From the NCBI GenBank assembly GCA_963669155.1, contig OZ022591.1, positions 3,439,797 through 3,503,796 of the forward strand: a DNA stretch of 64,000 nucleotides. Direction: 5' to 3'. Shown here piece after piece: positions 11,650-22,976 of this stretch (position 1 is the first letter of the stretch; each line of letters begins with the position of its first letter). A model generated the notes under the pieces. The model did not search any database, was not told the origin of the DNA, and saw only the letters and a program-made list of their open reading frames with translations. Both the position numbers and the translations under genes were made by a program. This stretch comes from Arbacia lixula (lineage: Eukaryota; Echinodermata; Echinoidea; Arbacioida; Arbaciidae).

Positions 11650-11705
11650 TCGTTTTATATAAATATATATAGATATACATATATATATATATTTATATAT
11701 ATATT
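11650..11705. repeat. TA-rich microsatellite
   Basis: Alternating AT/TA tract (ATATATATATATTTATATAT) able to extrude a cruciform. Confidence 0.9.
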
Positions 11706-12334
11706 CACGATACATGTATAAACAAACACAGACAGGCTCATGCAGCCTCTTCATGTTAGGACATTTAAAATGATTTTACACAAAATTGTACGTTTCCATT
11801 AAATTTTCATTAAATTTTCATTAAATTTCCATAAAATAATAGTTAAAATTTACCAAGAGCAACAACAACAACAACAACAACAAAAAACCAATTGTACCTA
11901 ATTCTAACACTTTAGTGGCAATGGGATTTTCAAGAATCTATTTTGAGATTTGAAAAGTACATTTTACATCACAGATTACCATGATTACTGTGTTCGATTT
12001 TATATAGGCCTTCATGTCTCTTGCTGCTCAAGTCACGTACCATCGTCCTGATACTCAATGCACACGACTGGAAAGTGTACATAGACTTCACTATCTTTTG
12101 TTCCAGCACTCAAAGTCGCCTTGTCCATGCAACAAGGCAACTATATCATGTATATGGAGTGATGTGTGTATGCGTGTATAAGAAGAAGGCTATCCATATC
12201 AAGAAATTGGCTGTATGGGTGTTCATCTAGCTGATCCCAGCTCTCAAAACGCACTGAAGCAAGACAACGCGCACAAACCGGAGGCTTGTCGAAAACTGGT
12301 CTTGCTATAGATACAGTATCAAATAAATGAGCTT

Positions 12335-13245
12335 ATTTTGAGAAATGTTAGGACACAAGTTCTTATGAAGTACATGTATTATATCAATGATATAATAAAT
12401 TCCTCACATCCTTTTGACTACGTTCTTTTTGCAGTCGACACTGCTTTAGTTGCCCCTGAGGAATGCATTTACATTTTGATCAATAAAGTGAATTTTCATT
12501 TAATGCATGTTCACAATTAGCTTTTGTGCAATAGATTATCTCTAAACATTGTAAAAACTCCATTTGTTGTTTTCAGACATAGGCAAGACCTAAATACTTG
12601 TCATAATGATGATCCCTTATACATCAACAACATTAGAATTAAGCAATGTTCTGTGGTTACATATCTTGGAGTGCTTGTAGATATGCATTTATGTTGGGAT
12701 TTACATATAAATTTTGTTTGCGGAAAAATATAACGTAACATTGGTATCACGAATAATCTGAAACTCACTATTCCACGTAAATTCTTGTTAATGATGTTCA
12801 ATGCATCATAGTGCCGCACATCGCTAATTGCAATGCGTTACGGGGTTCGTTGCATCCTTCTAAATTAGTCAGACTTCATCGTTTATACAGAACAGAATCC
12901 TCCGTATTATGTGCTAGTTCTCATTACCTTGAATCTTCGTTACCACTGTTCGAACGTTGCTTCATGTTTTTGATATAAATACAATGCAAATTGCCTGTTT
13001 CATGCGTAGATACTTTTCAAACCTAATATCTCATGCACATGTTCTCATTTAATGCTGAAATTCATCAGTACAATACCCTTTAACCTGTTAAATTCTACAT
13101 GTGGAAAGTTAAATACAAAATACTATTTCCAAATCAGCCCGTTGTTTAGGTCCAGTAACCTAGAATTCATTACCAGCCCACATTCAGAATGCTTAGTTTC
13201 GTAATTCTTTTAAAATCATCTTGTAAACAGTGTCAAAATAAAATG
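12335..13245 (+). mobile_element. Decayed LINE, CR1/Jockey-type RT fragment
   Basis: Conceptual translation across several stops and shifts shows the palm/C-terminal part of a non-LTR reverse transcriptase: YINDIINSSHPFDYVLFAVD (catalytic FADD here FAVD), then LSLNIVKTPFVVF, then VVTYLGVLVD. Further on come weak matches to the HHC...FRSSNLEFI tail. The catalytic aspartate is mutated and frames are broken, so it is inactive. It is a 5'-truncated retrotransposition product, as is usual for LINEs. Confidence 0.75.
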
Positions 13246-13249
13246 TAAG

Positions 13250-14275
13250 CCAAATTACAAAGGTTAATTCACTGGCAATGGAAGCCACGTTGCTCAGTAA
13301 TGTGTTTCTTTTGTAATAGCTTTAAACACCACATGGCCGAGTTAATTCGACTCATCTTCTAAAAGCCCTGAATTATACCACATGTTTTATAATACAGGTA
13401 ACCTAGGCTCTGTGGCGCACTGGATGCATCGCATTCTTAATTCTTTTGTCTATCCTTTTCGCAGCTAGGAGCCGTGCCTAATCTATTGTTAGCCGCGTTT
13501 TTTCGGTTTGCCTGATTTTGCCCTAAGGGTATTATGTAATAGTAAGTGACGTGAGCACATATGGGAGAATATGATTGGTAGATTTTGTTTTGGTATGATG
13601 GAAGGCCGAGGGTACATGAGTTTGAGGGAGTGGTGTGAGAAGCTATTTTGTCGAAAGCTATATTGACGAAAGACCTGTTTTGTTACCCACGGGGAGGAGT
13701 CCTGTAAGCGGGAGAGAGTCGGGGAAGTCTGGGGACTTGCTGCATGAGAGTGAGTGTATCCGCCCCAACTCGAGCTGCCACTGTTTCTGCTGTCATGAGC
13801 GGGAAGTGCAGACGGCCGTCGTGTGGACACAAATTCCTCCGGGAGGCAGGCAACAGGGTCTTCAATTCTTCAAAATAACTGTAAGTCTGAAACATGCCAG
13901 TTTGGGGGAAGGGGGGGGGGGGGAAGGGGGGGGGGGGGGTTCTACAACTGTTTAATTTCTGTATAGGCAAGTCTTTCAGAAAGTTTGACTTTCTCAAAAA
14001 ATCAGTGCTTTCAACTAAATTGAACATTTTAAATGCAAACAATTTCTGACACGAAAATTACCATTTCAAATTGAATGATTTCTTCTAGTTCGGAAATTGA
14101 ACGTATGTATTTTTCAGCAAAAACTGAAATGTGTTTAATTAGTAGTCAAATGTCATAAACGCCCTCTTTTGGCAAGTAACAAAAGTCGGCCATTTTATGT
14201 CAGCCATGTCGAACTGTGAGGAAGCCTATATTGTAGGGTATTTCTCATTGATTGGTACCACCGTGTATTTACGGC
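13250..14275. other. Non-coding, poly-G tracts
   Basis: No gene recognised. G runs of 13 and 14 lie at 13,911-13,923 and 13,926-13,939. The overlapping frames at 13,489-14,042 on both strands are low-complexity shadows of these tracts. Confidence 0.4.
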
Positions 14276-14277
14276 AT

Positions 14278-15380
14278 ATATTTCAATTTCAATTTCAATT
14301 TCAATTTATTTTCATACTTCTCGATGAATACAATGTGCAAAACAAAATAATATACAATATCCAACTTGGATGTACAACTTAATACAACATAAATATACAA
14401 TATATGATAAGATGGAAATTGAGAGAGAAATATGATGGGACCTACTAGAAGCAAGCTTGATAGGCGTAAGTCCCGGTAAAATTGGTGTATATATAAATAG
14501 ATATAGAGTACGGATGCAACTTAGGACCAAACTAAAACAAGAAATAACACAAATTCTTCGAGGACGTAAAACAGATACTTCTCATATATAAGTGAACAAG
14601 ATCTAACCTGTGAATTTAGGGCTATGAGAATGCAAGGAGATTTTTACACATACTTAATAGCTTGAATAAACAATCAAGAGCACGTCAATAATTATCCGAT
14701 TGAGTTTTTGATGCTGTCTTCATATGATACAACGTGTCGAGATATTATGCAAACGCATAAATTACAATACCTAAGGAATCCAGTCTGCGTACTACAACTG
14801 TATGTATATCAGATGAACAACAGTCAAATTAAGTTCAGATTGATATGAATAACAGTTCGTAACATTGGAATGTTTTAGCGTTATCGGCCTACTATGTATT
14901 GAGTAGCCACCAGCCAGCTGCAATGAGGTGCTAAGAACAATGCCTGCTGCTGCCGCGCTTACGAAATCATGAGCATATATAGAGAACGAGTGAAAAACAG
15001 TATCGGGCAGGATTTCGGAAGCGTGCAACAGCAAGGCATTATGTAAATTACACATGGAAATGAACATTATACACAAAAGTTTAGAATCTCAATGAGCTTA
15101 CGTAGAGTAACTATTCAATAGATGCATTCTAAGTTTACGTTTGAATGGATATAATGATACACAACCACTGACATCTTGGGGGAGATCATTCCAGTATTTG
15201 GGCCCTGTAAACATAATTGTTTTTTGTGCAAAAATTGTTCGAGTACGTGGAAGGTGATAAGCGTCATGTTGCCGGGTTGGATAGTTATGAACAGAGTTAT
15301 TTCTAGTGAACATTTGAAGGAAGACTTCAGGAAGCTCATTAGTGGAAAGTTTATGCATAAAAATACCAACATATTTATAT
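14278..15380 (-). mobile_element. LINE 3' fragment with RT C-terminus
   Basis: On the minus strand, 15,380 to 15,098 encodes the last part of a CR1/Jockey-like ORF2: IFMHKLSTNELPEVFLQMF, then YPTRQHDAYHLPRTRT, then GPKYWNDLPQDV and FKRKLRMHLL, the standard end of such reverse transcriptases. The remainder down to 14,281 is consistent with a 3' UTR ending in a (AAATTG)n-type tail (plus strand TTTCAATTTCAATTTCAA). It is 5'-truncated and has no catalytic core. The 86-codon open frame is this relic, not a host gene. Confidence 0.8.
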
Positions 15381-15384
15381 TGGG

Positions 15385-16435
15385 ATGGAAATGAGAACTA
15401 CTTTAGCGTGGCTATATGTTTTGATAATCAATGGTTTATGCAACTTACGCATTTTGTTAACAAGCGGCCATAAGTAATGGTTGCTGGTTAAATGGAAGTA
15501 TTGTACATAGCAGAGGTATGAATCATTCTAGCACTGGACATTATTATGCTAGTAAATGGCTATTATGCTAATTGGAGATATCGAGGAGATATCCGGTTGC
15601 TGTTTTTTTTTTTTTTTTTGCGAAGTCTATTTGGTAAACCAAATGGTGTGATTATTGTCATTTTAAGATGTCGTGTGCTTTACAAGGTATAAATAGTTTA
15701 AATCGTACAAGTTATACTTGGGTTGAATATATATTTATGATGGGGTGTAACTATATTTCAGCCGTAATCAAGGGTTCAGCCATCACGTGCCCTTGCACCC
15801 AGACCGGGCGGTGACTGTTTGGTTTCCTGGTCTCCCTCATCGACGTCGCCGAGCATCGAGGATAGCAACTACAACCACCTCAGCTCGGGCATCGACGTCC
15901 TGCCGTGTAACTAAAGACAGCGGGTCTTTTGATGAACTCGCGCTTCAAAAATCAACGTTATCGCGATCGCGTCGTCAAGGCAACCGGGTTTGTATTGACG
16001 CTGCACACTGCGCTGAACACTACCAACCGGCCATATATGCAGGTTGTGATATCTGTACCGAAGATAGTTTGATGTAAACCCATAATTTCATTCATTACTT
16101 TTGGTATATATATGACTAGTAGACAGAGTCAATCTGAAAATATTTGATTGTTTATCCATCCTCATTCCTATTTAAAGATTATTGTATTGAGGCAACATTT
16201 CACTGTTCAATTCAATTGCTACGTGTATGTTATTGCGTTTCATTATAATATGATTATTTCATGCATTCCTTATGATTAAAGTTTCATTTTGAAACTACAT
16301 CAACATTAGTTCCGATTCTTATTCTTTATTTTATTTATGAAGAACCCCAAAATGTGACAAACGGCATTCCTCCTTTGTAAATATTCTTTACCTGGCGCAA
16401 GATAGAATAAAATAAGTTAACAGCTTTAGCTCCCC
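15385..16435. other. Non-coding, one possible exon trace
   Basis: T18 run near 15,604. At about 15,801-15,905 (+) one frame reads SIEDSNYNHLSSGIDVL before a stop. SGIDVL echoes RFDVLVV at the start of the DUF829-like exon at 17,311, so this may be a remnant of an earlier exon of that gene. The evidence is weak. Confidence 0.25.
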
Positions 16436-16444
16436 GGTGTAATT

Positions 16445-17131
16445 ATTTTATTTATCTGCATGCTCTTTTTACACAGGTGTACCCAATTTATCAAGCCAGT
16501 GAGGCATTTACGGGTAAACCTTTTTCTGCATTGTTTATACTTGACCCGTGCTCGTATGGGTCATTCTCATTTGACTCATGCATACCTATTTGCAGTAGAA
16601 AGTCCACCTCGTTGCATATCATGTAATTATATACTAACAATTAAACACATTCTCCTTGAATGTGTTGAACTTGCAAATATTCGTATCAACTTTTTGATTG
16701 TCCTGACCTCAAGACATTATTAAGAGATATTTCGCGATTATTTGTTATAAACTTTCTAAAGAAGATCAATCTTTACACTAAATTTTAAGTGGGAAACTGA
16801 TCGTATCCCAATCACAACAGGTATACCCTTGGGCAACGTATTTTATTCCAGTTACCTAGTCTTTCGGAGGAGACTTTAAACCGTCGGTCCCGTGTAAAGG
16901 AGAGTCACACCATTGGCACATTAAAGAACCCGCTTCTCTTTTCATAAAGAGTAGGGAAGTTATCCCGAGGAAGTAGTTAACATATTGATTTATTTCTGAT
17001 TTATAATCCTGCTCAAATTCTGTAAATCACATTAGGGAAACTTGAATTGTATAATCTGTTTAGATGAACTGTTCGACACTTATATGACTCTCAAGTGTTA
17101 GTAGCGTCGTTAATTTCTTATAAATCAATCG

Positions 17132-17160
<29 letters not shown>
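16445..17160 (+). mobile_element. I-clade-like LINE 3' end
   Basis: The frame at 16,460-16,723 encodes ARMGHSHLTHAYLF...PPRCISCNYILTIKHILLEC, the zinc-binding C-terminal segment found after RNase H in I/Nimb-like LINE ORF2 proteins. Downstream comes the characteristic 3' UTR wording CTTTCGGAGGAGACTTTAAA, then GGTCCCGTGT and ATTAAAGAACCC. The element ends in (TCAA)n at 17,126-17,160. It is truncated and inactive, and appears to lie in an intron or flank of the neighbouring DUF829-like gene. Confidence 0.75.
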
Positions 17161-17162
<2 letters not shown>

Positions 17163-17310
17163 TTTATACCTACATCTCTGCAATACTCATGTTGTGCCGC
17201 TTTTTATTAATCGTCGCTATTGCCGATCAGTCACTATTTATATTTTCCCATGTTAAGTCATATATTGATATAATACATGTTTCAATGTTGTATATTTTTT
17301 TTAGTTCTAG

Positions 17311-18374
17311 ATTCGATGTGCTGGTGGTCAAGACGCGACCCATCGACATCGCCTGGTCCGCCAACGCCAAGGGGATCGCGCGTGAGATCCTGGATTATGT
17401 CACGGACGGCGACACACGCCCTCTCCTGGTCCATGCCTTCTCCGTCAGCAGCCACGTGTACGCCGAGATGCTCGACCTGATGTATGCATCAGAGGGAGGA
17501 AGAAGCGCGCGTCTGCGGAGCGGAGTAGACGTTAGGCCTATGCATCGGTGCGTTACCGCATCGTTGATCAGATCCTGTTTGCATTCTCTCCAGGGAGAGC
17601 TACGAGGGTATCTACTCGCAGGCCGCCAACAGCTCCTTTACGCAGTTTGTCATCAGGAGGGTTGCAGAGACCTACTATTGGCTGACCAACAAGTACACCA
17701 TGGATAGCATCGTCAAGGTGAGCTTGAAGGGCGAACTCTCTCGTGAGCATTGGCATGAAGATGTGTAGTAAGCCAATGTGGTTTTCAGGGAATGGTAATG
17801 TAAGAGTTAAAGGTCCGTCTCATTGGTGAAGATGTTAAGGACAGCATAAATAAGTTACAGAGACTGACAGGAAACTTGAAAAAAAATCAAACTCATTCGA
17901 CTTCACGATGACTTCTCGGAGACCCGTCGAGTCTCGCGGAGACTCGGTCTCAAACAAGCCACATATTTCTAATATTTTATAAGGCATAAACTCAGCAGTA
18001 ATTTACATCTTGGGGAATTATAATTCATAATGATTCATTAATGTATGAAGGAAAGCGAGAATGCCAATTTCCAAAGAAACAAAGCAGAGTTTATTAACGG
18101 TCCTATTGTTCTGCATTGTCCTCAGGTGAATGAGATCTTTACTGGCCGCCCGGTCAAGGCGCCCGCCCTGAACCTCTTCTCTCACGATGACCCGATCGCC
18201 ACGGCCAAGGGAAAAGACGAGTTGGTCGAGCAGTGGCGCAAGCATGTGGAGAGCGACCTTGACGTCAAGTGTTGCAGAGCTCCCCACTTTGCGAAGCACA
18301 GTGACGAGTAGGAGGAGAGCATCTACGGCTTTATGGGCAAGCTGCACTGCGGCGCTGCCGCACGTTCCAGTTAG
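17311..18374 (+). pseudogene. DUF829 / TMEM53-like gene, damaged
   Basis: Three coding blocks resemble DUF829 alpha/beta-hydrolase-like proteins. Block 1 (17,311-17,481): FDVLVVKTRPIDIAWSAN...RPLLVHAFSVSSHVYAEMLD, ending at a possible GTATGC donor. Block 2 (17,594-17,717): ESYEGIYSQAANSSF...YYWLTNKYTMDSIVK, ending at GTGAGC. Block 3 (18,126-18,311): VNEIFTGRPVKAPALNLFSH, DDPIATAKGKDELVEQWRK, CCRAPHFAKHSDE, then TAG. Blocks 1-2 can be spliced in phase and block 3 follows in frame. Against function: the TAG at 18,309 interrupts what should continue (EESIYGFMGKL), the nucleophile-elbow glycines are gone (HAFSVSS rather than the usual HGFSVGG), and family-like residues between blocks 1 and 2 (REEEARVCGAE, RIVDQIL) lie in two other frames. 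The N-terminal half is missing and a LINE sits upstream. Base composition is clearly more GC-rich than its surroundings. A real gene with unusual splicing is less likely. Confidence 0.6.
17991..18065 (+). repeat. Direct repeat flanking DUF829-like block 3, left
   Basis: CTCAGCAGTAATTTACAT... through GGAAAGCGAGAAT recurs at 18,380-18,457 with few differences. The repeats bracket the last coding block, so that block may have been duplicated, or a copy lost, by recombination between them. Confidence 0.75.
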
Positions 18375-18379
18375 AGAAA

Positions 18380-18457
18380 CTCAGCACTAATTTACATATT
18401 GGGGAATCATAATTCATAATGATTTGATCAATAATGTATGAAGGAAAGCGAGAATTC
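18380..18457 (+). repeat. Direct repeat flanking DUF829-like block 3, right
   Basis: Counterpart of 17,991-18,065, with a short insertion (TGATCAA) near 18,425. Confidence 0.75.
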
Positions 18458-18469
18458 CATACGAATTCC

Positions 18470-18925
18470 GTCGTCGGCGGGGACGCTACTTTAGGAAGCG
18501 CCAAAGCAGGCCGAATTAAAGTAGAATGAGTGAGGGAGATTGTCGAGAACTCGCGGAGCTCAACAAATGAACACTAGGCTAAATCTTCCTAAAGGAGTGG
18601 TCACTATAGACTGTAGGCTGGACTTTGCCACGACTTAACGAAGGATGAGTGAGGGAGATAATTAATCCGCGCAGCCAGCTTGACAAATGAAAAAGAAATC
18701 TCTCCTACCAGAGATGCCATTATAGGATGGACTTTTGCGAAACTTGACAAAATGGTAAGGGAGAGAGAGAGCCCGCTGAGCTAGCGCAACAATCTTGCCT
18801 AAAATGAAGGTCACGATGAATTAACGGATGGGCTTTGGAACGATTTGAAGAGAACGCGCAGAGGTAGCTCAACTTATTAACGCTACATCTCTCCTTAAAG
18901 ATTGTCCGTCCCTTTTGCAAGCTTA
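18470..18925. repeat. Diverged minisatellite, about 105-bp monomers
   Basis: Words such as GGACTTT(G/T)G, GAGTGAGGGAGA, GCGCAG..AGCT, TTGACAAATGA and CTCCT(A/T)AAGG recur at roughly 100-115 bp spacing, and a further piece lies near 19,385-19,450. Copies are strongly diverged. No coding potential is seen. Confidence 0.5.
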
Positions 18926-18929
18926 AAAT

Positions 18930-20094
18930 TTGAAATCGTCTATCACGATCGTAAATTGAAGAAAGTGTGATTCAAGACCATTTCTAAGAATATAGCATGT
19001 TGAAGCTTTCTGTATTATGTAAAAAATTTCAGCCGTTAAATTTCAAACCGACTTTTTTCGTACTACGAAAAAAGTATTAGTCTTTGTTACAGTATCTATG
19101 TGGTTGTTATGCGTGTGTGAAATCCTAATTTTATGAGTAACTACCAAACTTTGGAGATGATTCCTTCCATAGAACAATTTTTTTCATAATGCGCTTTATA
19201 ATTTAATAAACAGATTAATCAATAAAGCAGATATTTCAACATAAACTGCTAAGAGCCTGAGGTAAAGACTATTACTCAGACGTTGTTTACGTGCATTATT
19301 TGAATTTTACACTACGTATCAGTTTCAAATTGTGAATATAGAGCTTGCTTACACTTCTCTCTTAGTTTTGCCAATGTTTCGATGGTTTTGTGGTGATCTG
19401 AAAAAGGGACTGGCTGTCTTTAAGGAGAGGTCATTGAAGGGTGGACTTTCCCCACAGAAGAACATTGGGGTAACTCCACACATGTCCTATATAAATATCA
19501 GCGACACATCTCTCTCTCTTGATTAAGCTGCGAGCTTTAGGATTGACTGGTCGGAAATAACCGCCAATCTTAATTGTTTACATGCCGAAACTCGCACATC
19601 ATTATTGAACCAGCGGACTGCATCTCCTTTGGGGTATTGAGCATTAGGTTATAATTGATGCAGGGGAACAAAAGGTATTTTGTATCCACCCATTGGACAG
19701 TCAGTATAGACATGTTCACCTGAATAGCGGATCATATTCAGATATGCCTAGAACGAGTATTTACCTAACTTGTGACATATGACTCAAGTCATAGCTGTAT
19801 GTGTTATGTCACACAAAGAAGAATGTTTCATTATCATGTATGGATATTATGAAACTGATATGTGAGCCAAGAATGTGAAGGTTGAGATTTTGTACGTCGT
19901 ATACTGTGTAAAGTTTACTTGAAAGAGTTTGGATTGATGAAAAAGAACCAGGGGTATGGGGCATGGGAAGAAGGATTATTAAGTTGATAAGCATCCTGAC
20001 TGACTGTTTTACTATGATATGCAATTGATACAAAGAGCTCAGTACACAGAACTGTGTGGCACTCCATGATCGCCTACGTCACACGACAAAGCAC

Positions 20095-20138
<44 letters not shown>

Positions 20139-22175
20139 TATATCAAGCAGTCATATTAACTATCAAGTTAGCTTGGACAGACCACAAGGCATCGATCGTT
20201 GAATGATTTCACGAAAAGTTGGATTGCATGCATGAATACTTTTGAACAAAGAATGACACCACCTCTCTTAACCCTAATACTACCGGGGTATTTTAAAGCA
20301 TGTTAGGGTGGGTGGGTGGGGGGGGGGGGGGCATTATGGCCATGGGCCGCCCGATTCCCCCAATTTTTTTTTACAAGGGTCAAGAATTATGTACTCTACA
20401 AGTTGTATAGCTAAATTTACGAAAGTGCCTTTATTTTTAAAATTCAATAATGTATGCTCATTTATGCAAGAAATCACTAGATAAAGCCTCAGGAATATCA
20501 ATTTCTGGTACAAATGTCTTTCAAAAATCCCTCAATTCCTGAAAAAAAGGATAGGTTGTGGTAATTATTTCTCACGTATTTCATTGTTTTTCGTCAAGCG
20601 CAATTTGCGATTTGGGTGTAAGTGTGCGGAATGTACGTTGGTGTATGTGGGTTTGTGTGTGTTGTAATTATTTACACTACCTATTAGAAAAGTATTTACA
20701 TAAAATGGGAAATCTCCTGCATGACTTTTCCCATATGGTTGTGCTCAGTCATATAGAAAAATGGCGAAATTTCAGTGACATAAGTTTGGTAAACGTAATC
20801 TGATATCGGCAATAGGTCCGATCGTCATAAATTTGGTATCAAAATTTGCGGAAAGGATCAGAAAAAAAAAAAACATGTTCGTTTCGAAATATTGAGGTGT
20901 TCGGAAGTACCGACAAAAATTGACAAGGGGTGGGGGAATAATGCACCCACGTGAGTATTAGGATTAAAGGATTATGTGAAGCACGTTGAATTCTCAATGC
21001 TACACATATAAGGGAAAGTCGTCCCATGATGTATTAGTGTAAGAGTCCGGCGGCATGGATCATTCTTCGACATATATCCCCGTCACACACACGCCTGTGT
21101 TGCAAGTAATAGCATGTGAAGTGCACAGTATGGATGAAAGAACACGACATGGAATTCATTCTCTATAAGAAGCAGAATAATTGTGGTTGTATCTAATTGA
21201 GGAAAGCAATGTTTGAACAAAGTATTTCTCTCTCAAATGACATTCTATTGCATGTGAATCTCCAACGATATAAGCTATCCATCATGTACATTGTGTATCT
21301 ATATATTCATGTTATCAGAATCAGTGTTGGTGTGTGTAAAGTATCTAATTGGTGATTCAAATGGCCTAGCTTCTTTGCATTGTAGAGTGTACAGCTCGGT
21401 TTTCTTGATTTCCCCCGAGATATTCCTTCACATATACGTATATGATTCTCTCTGCTTGTGATCTGCGTCAGGTTTCGCTGAAACTCCTTGCGTCGGACGC
21501 AAGGACGACGCAGGGAAGGGTCGTACAAGTTGGCAAGCAAGCTGCCAACTCCACGTAGAAAATCACGGCCGGCCAGTAGTGACCTTGGCATAAGGGATCC
21601 TAGTATAAATGTACTTATCTTTTAAAGGATGGAATAAATAAGAACTTAATAAGTTATATTTCTAAGCGTTTAATAAAGACAGCATTATAAAAGAACAGGT
21701 ATGTATTTTTAATTTTTAGTTCTTGAAATAAAATGTATGTTTGTCACATATCCCACCTAATATCCCTCATTCTCATTTTCAGTTTTATATTGTAATAAAT
21801 AATTTTACTTTATTACTCTGATTTTAGTTGTATTTTTGTGGGAAGGCGGAAGGGGGGGGGGGGGGGGGGGAGGCTCAGCCAGCAAATAATATGTAAGAAA
21901 ACAACATGACATTTTTTATATTCAGGAGTTTTTGTCGACAATTGCCAAAGTGTTGCATCACTGTTTGAATTGAGTTTTGACTAGGACAATTCTCTGCATT
22001 CACAATATAGATATTTGAGCGTTTCCTTCATCAAAACAAGCATTTACATGATTATACATGGATCAGTTTAATCATTGCCGTATTGATAAATGTCATGAAT
22101 TTGACAATGTTGATGCATTCAAGAATAAAAAATATATTTATGGGGAAAATAAGCAACCGGTTACGTCTGCTTATC
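18930..22175. other. Non-coding interval
   Basis: No convincing gene. It contains a (GA)n tract at 20,098-20,134, G runs of 14 (20,318-20,331) and 19 (21,852-21,870), and a relatively GC-rich patch at 21,440-21,595 whose minus-strand frame (21,307-21,591, 94 codons) begins MPRSLLAGRDFLRGVG and has no recognised domain. Confidence 0.4.
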
Positions 22176-22179
22176 TGAA

Positions 22180-22411
22180 TATAGAGTACCGAAGTGTGAC
22201 GCCATTGGAGCATTATTGTCAAGACAAATGGCTCTAAACAATACGGGCAGAACAAGCAGCGGTGATTACAACGGGGAATGTAATTGAGAATGCCGGACAC
22301 TAGCCCGATATACAATATCGGACAGGTAAACCTCTCAGTGGAGTGAGTTTGTTTAGAGCCAATTTGTCTTGACAACATGTTCATTTGACGACACCACTTC
22401 GGTACTCTATA
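22180..22411. mobile_element. MITE, TATAG...TACCGAAGTG family, copy 2
   Basis: Same family as 4456-4686: 232 bp, inverted ends TATAGAGTACCGAAGTG, inner ATTGTCAAGACAAATGGCT, shared middle words AGCAAGCAGCGGTGAT and CACTAGCCC. The two copies are clearly diverged, so insertion is not recent. Confidence 0.82.
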
Positions 22412-22435
22412 TGAAAGAATGCTTGCATCGGAAGA

Positions 22436-22565
22436 GAAAAGAACAACAAAGAAGGCTTTAGAGAAAGAGAGGTGGGGGCCGGGGGGGGGGGGGGGGGTAG
22501 AGAAAGAAAGAGAGCAGGAGGGAGAAAGAGAGAGGTGGAGAGAGAGAGGAGGTTGGGAAAGAGAC
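22436..22565. repeat. Purine-rich tract with G17
   Basis: GA-rich strand with an uninterrupted G run at 22,481-22,497. The open frames on both strands here are low-complexity artefacts. Confidence 0.85.
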
Positions 22566-22857
22566 GGAGAGAATAGCGAGCGCCATGGAAAAGTAGTAAT
22601 AATTCAATGGCCAATTATTTCACAGCATATAAGATGTCATATCATAATTCATGTTAAGATTGTATCAGATTTAGAGGGCTCTCGAGTCACTTTCAGGATA
22701 CATTTGGGCAACAAATCCCCCCTCCCCCATGTGATTTTGTAATAAATTGCACATTTCTTTATATCAAAAAGAAAATTACCTAAGTATAGAAACTTCTTGA
22801 CAATCTGCAAGTATAATATGTTTAATACTCTTTAAAATGATACTAACATCAGCAATC

Positions 22858-22929
22858 GGTCTGTTGGCTCAGTTGGTAGAGCGTCAGACTGAAAACCTGA
22901 AGGTCGTGAGTTCGATTCCTGACATAGAT
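22858..22929 (+). tRNA. tRNA-Phe-like relic (anticodon GAA)
   Basis: A-box TGGCTCAGTTGG and B-box AGTTCGATTCC are intact, the D-arm GCTC/GAGC pairs, and the loop CTGAAAA places GAA as anticodon. However the acceptor stem barely pairs, the T-stem (GTGAG/CCTGA) is mismatched and the anticodon stem has one mismatch. It is therefore a tRNA pseudogene or the head of a tRNA-derived SINE, not a working tRNA. A T-run follows at about 22,941. Confidence 0.5.
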
Positions 22930-22976
22930 GCTCTTTTGCTTTTTTTTTCTCGTTGATTTGAAACTAATAGTCTATA

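Larger units (their letters stand above)
10050..12330. other. Non-coding interval with small repeats
   Basis: No gene recognised. It contains a G15 run (10,618-10,632), a dispersed repeat (10,985-11,040), a TA-rich tract (11,650-11,705) and a CAA run near 11,861. Open frames here are short and mutually overlapping. Confidence 0.4.

Noticed and set aside
12335..17160. Host genes encoded by the 60-90 codon frames at 12,338, 12,524, 15,098 and 16,460
   Set aside because: Their translations match LINE reverse transcriptase or its C-terminal zinc-binding tail, in broken frames.
22858..22929. Functional tRNA-Phe gene
   Set aside because: The acceptor and T stems do not pair; only the promoter boxes and D-arm are preserved.
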